This document shows positions 1 to 6,571 of a stretch of DNA of 8,139 nucleotides, piece by piece (position 1 is the first letter of the stretch; the number at the start of each line of letters is the position of its first letter). Both the position numbers and the translations under genes were made by a program. Source of the stretch: Deferribacteres bacterium (GTDB taxonomy: Bacteria; Nitrospirota; Thermodesulfovibrionia; UBA6902); assembly GCA_013152795.1 (NCBI GenBank), contig JAADFS010000059.1, positions 1-8,139 on the forward strand. The letters run 5' to 3'. The notes beneath the pieces are model-generated. The model did no database searches and was not told where the DNA came from. It worked only from the letters and a program-made list of their open reading frames with translations.

Positions 1-2345
1 AGATGTTCCCGTACCCCTCGGGCAAGATACACATGGGGCATGTGAGAAACTATGTAATAGGCGATGTGATCACGAGATACAAGAGGATGAAGGGGTTCAA
101 CGTGCTGCATCCCATGGGCTGGGATGCCTTCGGGCTTCCGGCTGAAAATGCGGCCATAAAGCACGGCGTGCATCCTTCGAAATGGACGTTTGAAAACATC
201 GGCTACATGAAGAAGGAGCTGAAGAGGATGGGGCTGAGCTATGACTGGGAGAGGGAGGTGGCGACCTGCGACCCCGCGTATTACAGGTGGAACCAGTGGT
301 TCTTCCTGAAGATGTTTGAACGCGGCCTTGCATATAAAAAGGCCTCTGCCGTCAACTGGTGCCCGTCATGCGAGACCGTGCTTGCAAATGAGCAGGTAAT
401 CGACGGCGCATGCTGGCGCTGTGAGACTGTGGTGGTTCAGAAAGAACTCGAGCAGTGGTTCTTCAGGATAACGGCCTACGCCGAGGAGCTGTTGAAGGAT
501 ACTGCTGCACTCACCGGATGGCCGGAGAAGGTCATCGTCATGCAGCGCAACTGGATCGGACGCAGCGAGGGTGTGGAGGTTGATTTCAGTGTTGTTGATT
601 CGGACAAAAAGATAAGGATCTTCACCACGCGCCACGATACCCTTTACGGCGCAACATTTATGAGCATTGCGAAGAAACATCCGCTCGTACGGGAACTGGT
701 CAGGGATGAAAAGATATTAAAGGACATAGACTCCCTCCCCGAAGACCCGGAGGAGAAAGAGGGCGTGTTCACGGGCTGTTATGCGGTGAACCCCCTGACC
801 GGGGACAAGCTGCCGGTCTATGTGGCCAATTTTGTCCTCATGGAATACGGAACCGGCGCAATCATGGCAGTGCCGGCCCATGACCAGAGGGACTTCGAGT
901 TTGCAGAAAAATACGGCCTGCCGGTAAAGACAGTGATACGCCCCCGCAACCCGCAGCCCGCAACCCGCAACCAGGATCACCCCCCACTCACCGGGGCCTT
1001 TGAAGAAGACGGCGTCCTGGTGGACTCGGCACAATTCACGGGCCTTCCGTCGGATGAGGCCCGGGCGAGGATCGCGGATTATCTTGAAGAGCGGGGGCTC
1101 GGCAGGAAAGTGGTCAATTACAAGCTGAGGGACTGGGGCATATCCCGCCAGAGGTACTGGGGGACCCCCATCCCCATAATCTACTGTCCGTCCTGCGGAA
1201 CCGTCCCTGTGCCTGAACACGACCTGCCCGTTATACTCCCCGAAGACGTCTCACTCGGGGGAAAGGGAGGCTCGCCCCTTGCCGCAGCCGGCGGTTTTGT
1301 CATGACGAAATGCCCTGAATGCGGCGGAGACGCAAGGCGTGAGACCGACACCATGGACACCTTTGTGGATTCATCCTGGTATTTCCTGCGGTACTGTTCC
1401 CCCAAGGCCGGCGACAGGCCGGTGGATCCCGCAGCGGCTGACTACTGGATGCCTGTAGACCACTATACAGGGGGCATAGAGCATGCAGTGCTGCACCTGC
1501 TCTACTCGAGGTTCTTCACAAAGGTCATAAGGGACCTCGGGCTTGTAAAAATAAACGAGCCGTTCACCAGCCTGCTCACGCAGGGCATGGTTATAAAAGA
1601 CGGTGCCAAGATGTCCAAGTCAAAGGGGAATGTCGTTGACCCGGACTCGCTTATCGATAAATACGGCAGTGATACCGTAAGGATATTCTGTATGTTCGCA
1701 GCGCCTCCGGAGAGGGACCTCGAGTGGTCGGACCAGGGGGTGGAGGGCGCACAGCGTTTTTTAAACCGCATATGGGCATTTGTTTACAGAAACAGGGAGG
1801 CACTTGTAAAAAGGGACGAGGGTGAGATAAAGGAACCCCGCGCGCTTCCGCCCGCTGCATTGAGGCTGCTGCGCAAGACCCACCAGACCATAAAGAAGGT
1901 CACAAACAGCATCGAGCGCGATTATCATTTTAACACCGCGATCGCCGCGCTGATGGAGCTTGTAAACGAGATTCTGTCGTTCACGCCCCCGGATGACAGC
2001 GGCGCTGCCGTGCTGAGATTCAGCATAAGACACGTGATACTCCTGCTCGCGCCGTTTGCTCCGCATTTTGCAGAGGAACTCTGGAGGGAGACCGGCAATC
2101 ACGGCAGTATAGTGAATGAGAAATGGCCTGAATGGGATGAAGACACGGCGAGGGAGGAAGAGACAGAGCTGGTCGTGCAGGTCAACGGAAAGGTCAGGGC
2201 AAAGGTCATGATACCTGCGGGGCTTGATGATGAAGCGGTAAAGGAAAAGGCCTTTTCCGAGCCGAAGATCAGGGAATACACCGAGGGTAAGACCCTGAAG
2301 AAGGTGATCGTGGTCAGGGGCAGGCTGGTCAACATCGTGGTCTGA
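1..2345 (+). CDS. leuS: Leucyl-tRNA synthetase, 5'-truncated by window edge
   Basis: Class I aminoacyl-tRNA synthetase that charges tRNA-Leu with leucine in the cytoplasm. The visible 780 residues begin inside the family's conserved EMFPYPSG segment, so the ATG at base 3 is an internal Met and roughly 40 N-terminal residues lie outside the window. Numbering from that Met, the HIGH-type motif is HMGH at 10-13 and KMSKS is at 536-540. Cysteine pairs C120/C123 and C137/C140, and C395/C398 and C437/C440, look like the two zinc-binding insertions. The CP1 editing domain carries the threonine-rich TTRHDT segment and the AHDQRD motif with its conserved Asp. The C-terminus has the anticodon-binding region and the usual VQVNGKVRAK segment. 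Oddity: residues 315-323 in CP1 are encoded by a tandem heptanucleotide repeat (see findings). The stop is followed 25 bp later by lptE, so they are probably co-transcribed. Confidence 0.98.
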   Translation, partial: MFPYPSGKIHMGHVRNYVIGDVITRYKRMKGFNVLHPMGWDAFGLPAENAAIKHGVHPSKWTFENIGYMKKELKRMGLSYDWEREVATCDPAYYRWNQWFFLKMFERGLAYKKASAVNWCPSCETVLANEQVIDGACWRCETVVVQKELEQWFFRITAYAEELLKDTAALTGWPEKVIVMQRNWIGRSEGVEVDFSVVDSDKKIRIFTTRHDTLYGATFMSIAKKHPLVRELVRDEKILKDIDSLPEDPEEKEGVFTGCYAVNPLTGDKLPVYVANFVLMEYGTGAIMAVPAHDQRDFEFAEKYGLPVKTVIRPRNPQPATRNQDHPPLTGAFEEDGVLVDSAQFTGLPSDEARARIADYLEERGLGRKVVNYKLRDWGISRQRYWGTPIPIIYCPSCGTVPVPEHDLPVILPEDVSLGGKGGSPLAAAGGFVMTKCPECGGDARRETDTMDTFVDSSWYFLRYCSPKAGDRPVDPAAADYWMPVDHYTGGIEHAVLHLLYSRFFTKVIRDLGLVKINEPFTSLLTQGMVIKDGAKMSKSKGNVVDPDSLIDKYGSDTVRIFCMFAAPPERDLEWSDQGVEGAQRFLNRIWAFVYRNREALVKRDEGEIKEPRALPPAALRLLRKTHQTIKKVTNSIERDYHFNTAIAALMELVNEILSFTPPDDSGAAVLRFSIRHVILLLAPFAPHFAEELWRETGNHGSIVNEKWPEWDEDTAREEETELVVQVNGKVRAKVMIPAGLDDEAVKEKAFSEPKIREYTEGKTLKKVIVVRGRLVNIVV
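944..971 (+). repeat. Four tandem heptanucleotide units inside leuS
   Basis: Four consecutive 7-bp units, CCGCAAC with one CCGCAGC variant (second copy), fill 944-971 without gaps. Seven is not a multiple of three, so the units are read in different frames and give the unusual peptide RNPQPATRN in a length-variable part of the LeuRS editing domain. The reverse complement, GTTGCGG, is exactly the first unit of the intergenic heptad array after murJ (5767-5773). Confidence 0.85.
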
Positions 2346-2370
2346 GAAGCGCCGGACAGGGAAACGGAAT

Positions 2371-2907
2371 ATGGAGAATGAAACACCCGGAGTAACACGT
2401 AAGCTTTCATTTTTTTGCGCGTGCTGCCTGCTGCTTGCCGTGTGCCTGGTTGCCGCCTCATGCGGATACCGCATGACCGGTTCCCGGCTCCTGCCCTTCA
2501 ATTCCATAACCATCAAACCCGTGATCAACAAGACCTATGAGCCGGGGCTTGAGGAAAGTCTCCACAATGCGCTTGCCGGTGAGTTCATCAACCAGGGCAT
2601 CGAGGTAAGGGCATCAGGCGGGGATGTCGAGCTTGAGGCGACTGTAACGTCCTTCCTGCTCGGGGCCGTGGGCTCGGTCGACGGGATAGTCAAGGAACAG
2701 GAGATCATAATGACGGTTGACATAAAACTCACGGACAATGGGAGGGTCACTGAATTCAGGGAGATGCGCTCCCCCATCAAGATCACTTTCCAGTCCACGG
2801 GCACGGTCAGCGAAAGTGCGGCACACAAGGAAACAGCCACTGACAAGGCAAGCCGGGAAATCGCAAAAGAGATAGTAAGCCGGGTTATCATGAGATATGC
2901 TAAATAA
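2371..2907 (+). CDS. lptE: LPS-assembly lipoprotein LptE
   Basis: Outer-membrane lipoprotein that plugs and assembles the LptD barrel, which inserts lipopolysaccharide in the outer leaflet. The 178-residue product has a lipoprotein signal peptide: a basic RK at 10-11, a hydrophobic stretch at about 12-30, then AAS before Cys31, followed by the family's typical CGYRMTG mature start. The -3 residue of the lipobox is Ala, less common than Leu, but the cysteine and CGYR context are convincing. The next segment (SITIKPVINKTYEPGLEESLHNAL) matches the N-terminal LptE strand and helix pattern. AGGGA lies about 8 bp upstream of the chosen ATG and no better in-frame start is visible. The gene follows leuS by 25 bp and its last 11 bases overlap holA, the leuS-lptE-holA order also found in E. 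coli. No separate promoter is evident. Confidence 0.93.
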   Translation: MENETPGVTRKLSFFCACCLLLAVCLVAASCGYRMTGSRLLPFNSITIKPVINKTYEPGLEESLHNALAGEFINQGIEVRASGGDVELEATVTSFLLGAVGSVDGIVKEQEIIMTVDIKLTDNGRVTEFREMRSPIKITFQSTGTVSESAAHKETATDKASREIAKEIVSRVIMRYAK

Positions 2908-3850
2908 GAGTCTCGCCAGGGAATTTGAGAAAGGCCTGCCGGGTTCCCTTTATTACGTGTGGGGGGAGGAGAGCTGTTTTCTCGAAGAGGCCCTTGCCAG
3001 GTTTATCGAGATTGTCGTGGCCTCTGCCCCGAGGGACTTCAACTGCGATGTCTTTGATTCATCGTCAGAGCCGCAGGCCATACTGGATGCCGCGGCGACC
3101 CTGCCGTTTATGGCAAGACGCCGTCTTGTCGTGCTCAGGGACTTTCACCTGTTGACCGCCCCGTTCATAAAAAAGCTGGCGCCGTATCTCAGCAAGCCCT
3201 CTGAAAGCACGTGCATGGCGATCTTTTCACGCAAGGCGCCCCGTGCGTCACTGAAGTTCAACTGGAAGGTCTATCCACTGAATATAAAGGAAAGGGACAT
3301 CCCCGCCTGGCTGAAACATGCGGCTGCGAAAAAAGGAATACGGCTGACCGATGATGCCGTGGACTGCCTGATAGAGTTTGTCGGATACGACATCGGGCTC
3401 TTACTGATGGAGGTGGAAAAGCTGGCCCTCTCCGGGGAGAGGGTCATCCGGGGAGAGGATATTATTCAAACCACCGGCATGATGAGGGATTATACGTCGT
3501 TTGATCTTGTGGACGCCCTTATCACAGGTCAGAGAAGCAGGGCGTTCAGGATTTTAAACACCATATTCGCAGGAAGCGGCATGGAGGCGCCCCTTATTGT
3601 CGGGACACTGAACTGGCATTACAGGCAGTTCTACTCCCTCTGGCAGAACAGGGGAAAGAGGCCTGCAAAGATGAGGGACAAGACCTACCGGGCGCTCGTC
3701 AAGCACCTGTCCGCTTTCACAGAGGAGGATTTTTATCGTATTTTCCGGGACCTTCATGAAGCGGATACAGTGATAAAGACATCCGCAAGGCCCGGGCTCG
3801 TGCTGGAGATTTTACTGATCAAGCTGCTTCAGAAGGGAGCTTGGAATTGA
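2897..3850 (+). CDS. holA: DNA polymerase III subunit delta
   Basis: Delta subunit of the clamp loader, which opens the beta sliding clamp and sits with gamma/tau and delta' in the replisome. The 317 residues are slightly shorter than the E. coli protein (343). The N-terminal AAA+-like fold begins with LYYVWGEESCFLEEAL and has no Walker A motif, as expected for delta, which does not bind ATP. LPF at 69-71 followed by RRRLVVLRDF occupies the place of the beta-clamp-contacting Leu-Phe pair of E. coli delta (assigned by pattern, not alignment). The central segment (AWLKHAAAKKGIRLTDDAVDCL...GYDIGLLLMEVEKLAL) and the C-terminal helical collar region are typical. The ATG lies inside lptE, giving an 11-bp overlap with only a weak Shine-Dalgarno sequence, which suggests translational coupling. 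The 3' end overlaps convergent rpsT by 32 bp. Confidence 0.95.
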   Translation: MLNKSLAREFEKGLPGSLYYVWGEESCFLEEALARFIEIVVASAPRDFNCDVFDSSSEPQAILDAAATLPFMARRRLVVLRDFHLLTAPFIKKLAPYLSKPSESTCMAIFSRKAPRASLKFNWKVYPLNIKERDIPAWLKHAAAKKGIRLTDDAVDCLIEFVGYDIGLLLMEVEKLALSGERVIRGEDIIQTTGMMRDYTSFDLVDALITGQRSRAFRILNTIFAGSGMEAPLIVGTLNWHYRQFYSLWQNRGKRPAKMRDKTYRALVKHLSAFTEEDFYRIFRDLHEADTVIKTSARPGLVLEILLIKLLQKGAWN

Positions 3851-4115
3851 CAAGCCTTGTAAACCTCGATACCCTTCTTGCAGCCGTATTTTTGTGGAGT
3901 ATCCCTTTCCGGGCGGCCCTGTCCACAGCGGAAACCAGCTTCTTCAGGGCAGCCTGCGCGCCCTCGCGGTTCTTGGCGGCAACCTCCCTCTCAACCTTTT
4001 TTGCGAGGGTCTTCAGCATGCTTTTGGTCGACCGGTTTCTCAGTGTCCTGACCTCGGCCTGCCGTGCCCTTTTTATAGCCGATTTGTTTTTCTTTGGTGC
4101 AGCTTTAGCCGGCAA
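3819..4115 (-). CDS. rpsT: 30S ribosomal protein S20 (TTG start)
   Basis: Primary 16S rRNA-binding protein of the small subunit, needed for 30S assembly. The product is small (98 aa from the chosen start) and very rich in Lys, Arg and Ala. It shows the S20 pattern KSAIKRARQ near the N-terminus, RNRSTKSMLKTLAKKVE in the middle, and DRAARKGILHKNTAARRVSRFTRLVN at the C-terminus. Start choice: an ATG at 4121 extends the frame by two codons, but AGGAGG (4123-4128) would then sit only 1 nt away. The in-frame TTG at 4113-4115 has a 7-nt spacing and gives MPAKAAPKKNKSA, a normal S20 beginning. E. coli rpsT is also known to start at UUG, linked to its translational autoregulation; similar control here is inference. 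The gene runs convergent to holA, overlapping it by 32 bp, and divergent from murJ. Confidence 0.95.
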   Translation of the reverse strand: MPAKAAPKKNKSAIKRARQAEVRTLRNRSTKSMLKTLAKKVEREVAAKNREGAQAALKKLVSAVDRAARKGILHKNTAARRVSRFTRLVNSKLPSEAA

Positions 4116-4143
4116 TGTCATACCTCCTGCGGGTGATTATAAT
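4115..4143 (+). promoter_or_regulatory. Candidate murJ promoter
   Basis: A perfect TATAAT (4138-4143) on the plus strand is preceded by a TG at 4134-4135 and, 17 bp upstream, by ATGTCA (4115-4120, four of six matches to TTGACA). Transcription would begin near 4150, about 50 nt before the murJ ATG. The -35 box would overlap the rpsT start codon. The AT-rich core is nearly palindromic, so a TATAAT also reads on the minus strand, but in a poor position for rpsT. Confidence 0.4.
4123..4128 (-). promoter_or_regulatory. rpsT Shine-Dalgarno that decides the start
   Basis: AGGAGG on the minus strand. It lies 7 nt from the TTG at 4115 but only 1 nt from the ATG at 4121. The ATG is too close for ordinary initiation, which supports the TTG start. 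Confidence 0.8.
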
Positions 4144-4144
4144 T

Positions 4145-4163
4145 AAACAGTAAAGAAAACAGT
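4145..4163. repeat. Direct repeat AAACAGT x2 in the rpsT-murJ gap
   Basis: AAACAGT occurs at 4145-4151 and 4157-4163, a 12-bp period. It falls in the predicted rpsT leader and near the predicted murJ transcription start. It could be a regulator site or chance in AT-rich DNA. Confidence 0.35.
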
Positions 4164-4167
4164 CTAT

Positions 4168-4197
4168 TTTTTAACATGTAAGGCACCGGAAAGTCAA
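4168..4197 (-). promoter_or_regulatory. Candidate rpsT promoter
   Basis: On the minus strand TTGACT (4192-4197, five of six matches to the -35 consensus) is followed after 18 bp by TAAAAA (4168-4173), or after 17 bp by TTAAAA. The predicted transcript would start near 4161 and leave a leader of about 45 nt before the TTG start, enough to hold the Shine-Dalgarno. The -10 match is weak. The -35 box lies 4 bp from the murJ ATG, so the two divergent control regions overlap. Confidence 0.4.
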
Positions 4198-4201
4198 GCT
4201 T

Positions 4202-5764
4202 ATGGATGAGAGGCGTAATGTAACAAAGGCCGCGGGCCAGATCTCCGCGGCAACAACGGGCAGCCGTATCCTCGGTTTTCTCAGGGATATAATCCTTGCC
4301 AAGATATTCGGGGCAACCGGCTCGACCGACGCCTTTTTTATTGCATACCGCATACCGAACCTCTTCAGGGAACTGTTTGCCGAGGGCTCGATGTCCGCTG
4401 CATTCATACCGGTCTTCACCGAAACCATTACAAAACACGGCCGGGAGGATGCAAGAAGGCTGGCATCCGCGGTATTCGCCTTTCTCATATCCGTGCTCTC
4501 CGTGGTCTGCCTCGCGGGGATACTGTTTGCGCCTTATGTCGTATCAGTGATTGCACCGGGGTTTATCGGCAGCCCCGAAAAATTCTCACTCACCGTCAGG
4601 CTCACGAGGGTGATGTTCCCTTTCCTCTTCTTTATCAGCCTTGCGGCCTTTGCAAAGGGCATGCTGAATTCACTCAGGTCTTTTTTCATTCCGGCCCTGG
4701 CGCCGGTGTTTTTAAACATCGCCATAATAATCTCGGCGCTTTTCATAGCCCCGCGGTTTTCCGTTCCCCTTATGGCGGTCGGTCTGGCCGTGACCGCAGG
4801 CGGCGCCCTGCAGGTCGCCGTGCAGATGCCGGACCTTATAAAAAAGGGATTCATGGTGTGGCCCGTGTTTTCCTTTGACCATCCGGGCCTGAGGAAAATC
4901 CTCAAGCTGCTGGTGCCGGCCGTCGTGGGCATGGGGGTCGCGCAGATCAATATCTTTGTCAGCACGGTCTTTGTATCGTTTCTGCCGGGGGGCGCTGCAA
5001 CATACCTTTATTATGCAATGAGATTCGTGCACCTGCCCATAGGGATCTTCGGGGTCGCAATGGCCACGGCAGTGCTCCCGTCTCTTTCAGAACATGCTGC
5101 GAAAGGCGACGGCGACGGTTTCCGGGACACGTTTTCATTTTCACTCAGACTGCTCTTCTTCATAACGCTGCCTGCCATGGCAGGGCTTATCAGCCTGGCC
5201 GGGCCTATCATCGAGGTCCTCCTGCAGAGGGGGGAGTTCACTGCAAGGGCGACAGCGGAGACGGCCTATGCCCTCGTGTTTTACTCATCCGGGCTCTGGG
5301 CGTTTGTCGGCGCAAGGATAGTCGCATCTTCGTTCTATTCCATGCAGGATACAAAAACGCCTGTAAAGATAGCCGCGCTTTCCGTGATTACCAACATAAT
5401 TTTCAGCCTCATCCTGATCGGGCCGCTCAGACACGGGGGGCTTGCACTTGCAAACGCGATTGCATCCGCTGTAAACTTTATGGTGCTTTTCTTCCTGCTC
5501 AGAAAGAGGCTGGGCAGGGTGGACGGCGGAAAGATCATCCGGTCTTTTTTCAGGACAGCCTCTGCATCCCTTGTAATGGGCCTCACGGCCGTGTCCGCGA
5601 TAAGGCTGTTTATGTGGAATGAAAACGCCGCCACTGCCGTAAAGGCACTTGTCCTTGCAGGCGTGATCACGCTCTGCATAGGGGTATACGCGCTGATAAC
5701 GTATCTGTTGAAAAGCGAAGAGCTGAAATATCTTTTGAACCTGATATTGCGTAAAAGGATATGA
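4202..5764 (+). CDS. murJ: Lipid II flippase MurJ (MviN family)
   Basis: Inner-membrane MOP-superfamily flippase that moves lipid II to the periplasmic face for peptidoglycan synthesis. Its 520 residues match the usual length (E. coli 511), with many hydrophobic helices across the whole protein, consistent with 14 transmembrane segments. The signature N-terminal region is present (SRILGFLRDIILAKIFGA...TDAFFIAYRIPNLFRELFAEG). With a 4-residue offset, R22, R28, D29, D43 and R56 correspond to essential E. coli R18, R24, D25, D39 and R52. The later motif YYAMRFVHLPIGIFGVAMATAVLPSLS contains the Arg equivalent to R270; the preceding E. coli Asp is Met here. No alternative start exists in the first codons. 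The ribosome-binding site is weak (GGAAAG, about 8 nt upstream). It is transcribed divergently from rpsT. No U-tract terminator is seen downstream; repeats follow. Confidence 0.96.
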   Translation: MDERRNVTKAAGQISAATTGSRILGFLRDIILAKIFGATGSTDAFFIAYRIPNLFRELFAEGSMSAAFIPVFTETITKHGREDARRLASAVFAFLISVLSVVCLAGILFAPYVVSVIAPGFIGSPEKFSLTVRLTRVMFPFLFFISLAAFAKGMLNSLRSFFIPALAPVFLNIAIIISALFIAPRFSVPLMAVGLAVTAGGALQVAVQMPDLIKKGFMVWPVFSFDHPGLRKILKLLVPAVVGMGVAQINIFVSTVFVSFLPGGAATYLYYAMRFVHLPIGIFGVAMATAVLPSLSEHAAKGDGDGFRDTFSFSLRLLFFITLPAMAGLISLAGPIIEVLLQRGEFTARATAETAYALVFYSSGLWAFVGARIVASSFYSMQDTKTPVKIAALSVITNIIFSLILIGPLRHGGLALANAIASAVNFMVLFFLLRKRLGRVDGGKIIRSFFRTASASLVMGLTAVSAIRLFMWNENAATAVKALVLAGVITLCIGVYALITYLLKSEELKYLLNLILRKRI

Positions 5765-5766
5765 GG

Positions 5767-5815
5767 GTTGCGGGTTTAAAGTTCAAAGTTCTGAGTTCTG
5801 AGTTCAAAGTTAAGG
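5767..5815. repeat. Degenerate heptanucleotide array after murJ
   Basis: Seven consecutive 7-bp units, each beginning GTT, run without a gap through 5767-5815. GTTCAAA and GTTCTGA each appear twice; the others are GTTGCGG, GTTTAAA and GTTAAGG. The array starts 2 bp after the murJ stop. The same kind of heptad appears within leuS (944-971, opposite orientation) and, inverted, at 7297-7324. Confidence 0.8.
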
Positions 5816-5848
5816 GTGCAGTTGTCAGGGGGCAGAAAGAAACAAGTT

Positions 5849-5870
5849 CCCCCTCCCCTACGGGAGGGGG
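5849..5870. repeat. GC-rich perfect hairpin (REP-like) before the MBL gene
   Basis: CCCCCTCCC (5849-5857) and GGGAGGGGG (5862-5870) form a perfect 9-bp stem around a 4-nt loop (CTAC). A further G-rich run continues to 5881. No T-tract follows, so it is a poor intrinsic terminator for murJ. From memory, similar palindromic C-rich/G-rich repeats are common between genes in many environmental bacterial genomes, so a REP-like element is the likelier reading. Its G-rich tail supplies the ribosome-binding site of the next gene. Confidence 0.6.
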
Positions 5871-5888
5871 TGAGGGGGAGGAGTTGTC

Positions 5889-6512
5889 ATGATTATCAAA
5901 AGACTTGTTGTGGGACCGCTTGATACAAACGCATATCTCATAGGGGATGAGGCGACAAGGCAGGCCGTTGTCGTGGACCCCGGAGACGAGCCGGAGAGGA
6001 TACTCGATTTAATAAAGGACAGCGGCATGGAGGTGAATGCGATCATCTGCACGCACGCCCACTTCGACCACATCGGTGCGGCCGGGGATATAAAAAACGC
6101 AACAGGCGCAAGGATACTGCTCCACAGGGACGACCTCGAAAACTATGAGCTGGTCAGGGACCAGGCCGCCATCTGGGGCTATGACATCGACGAGCTTCCG
6201 CCGCCCGACGGCTTCATTGAAGAAGGGAATAATATTCAGGTGGGCAACCTAAGCTTCAGGGTGATGCATACACCGGGCCACAGCCCCGGCGGGATCTGCC
6301 TGTATGGAGAGGGCATCATAATCACCGGGGACACCATTTTCAAAGGCTCGGTGGGCAGGACCGATTTCCCCGGCGGCAGCGTTGAACGGCTCAGGGAGTC
6401 ATTCAAACGCATCATCGCCCTGCCGGATGAGACCGCGATACTCTCCGGCCACGGTCCGGAGACCACAGTCGGCACTGAAAAGAGAGAGAACTTTTTTGTA
6501 AGGGAATTATAG
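5889..6512 (+). CDS. MBL-fold hydrolase, glyoxalase II type
   Basis: Metallo-beta-lactamase-fold hydrolase, 207 aa, cytoplasmic (no signal peptide or membrane helix). The metal-binding set is complete: THAHFDH at 55-61 (H56, H58, D60, H61), H131 in TPGHSPGG, D148 in GDTIF, and H188 in GHGP. GSVGRTDFPGGS at 153-164 is characteristic of the short YcbL/GloC-type glyoxalase II proteins, which lack the C-terminal glutathione-binding domain of classical GloB. Thioester hydrolysis such as that of S-lactoylglutathione or a related thiol adduct is the likely activity, but the substrate cannot be read from sequence. The Shine-Dalgarno GGAGG (5877-5881) is 7 nt from the ATG and belongs to the G-rich tail of the preceding hairpin repeat. 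The gene converges on the HMA protein gene 59 bp away; no operon partner is visible. Confidence 0.92.
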   Translation: MIIKRLVVGPLDTNAYLIGDEATRQAVVVDPGDEPERILDLIKDSGMEVNAIICTHAHFDHIGAAGDIKNATGARILLHRDDLENYELVRDQAAIWGYDIDELPPPDGFIEEGNNIQVGNLSFRVMHTPGHSPGGICLYGEGIIITGDTIFKGSVGRTDFPGGSVERLRESFKRIIALPDETAILSGHGPETTVGTEKRENFFVREL

Positions 6513-6521
6513 GGCTCGGGT

Positions 6522-6543
6522 TCCTGCGGAAAGCCGCGCAGGA
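6522..6543. terminator. Weak hairpin in the convergent gap
   Basis: TCCTGC (6522-6527) pairs with GCAGGA (6538-6543). GG/CC adds two inner pairs with a 2-nt bulge and leaves an AAAG loop. It lies between the facing ends of the MBL and HMA genes, where a bidirectional terminator is expected. Neither side has a good T-tract (ATTCTTGC follows on the plus strand), so efficient intrinsic termination is doubtful. Confidence 0.3.
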
Positions 6544-6571
6544 TTCTTGCAGGCCGTGAAGGGAATAGGGG

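Noticed and set aside
717..1220. 167-codon open frame antisense to leuS
   Set aside because: It is fully covered by the leuS editing and zinc-finger coding region and has no recognisable motif.
1761..2531. 256-codon open frame antisense to the end of leuS and start of lptE
   Set aside because: It lies opposite two unmistakable genes, crosses their junction, and its translation shows no family pattern. It is a by-product of codon bias in the real genes.
4136..4141. Perfect TATAAT on the minus strand as the rpsT -10 box
   Set aside because: Transcription would begin near 4129, inside or next to the Shine-Dalgarno, leaving no usable leader. The more distant TTGACT-based promoter fits better.
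3841..4146. 101-codon plus-strand open frame opposite rpsT
   Set aside because: Its hydrophobic-looking translation is the antisense of the Lys/Ala-rich S20 gene, and it has no plausible ribosome-binding site.
5862..5882. G-quadruplex upstream of the MBL gene
   Set aside because: Only three runs of three or more G are present, followed by a GG, so a stable three-layer quadruplex is not supported. The hairpin explains the composition better.
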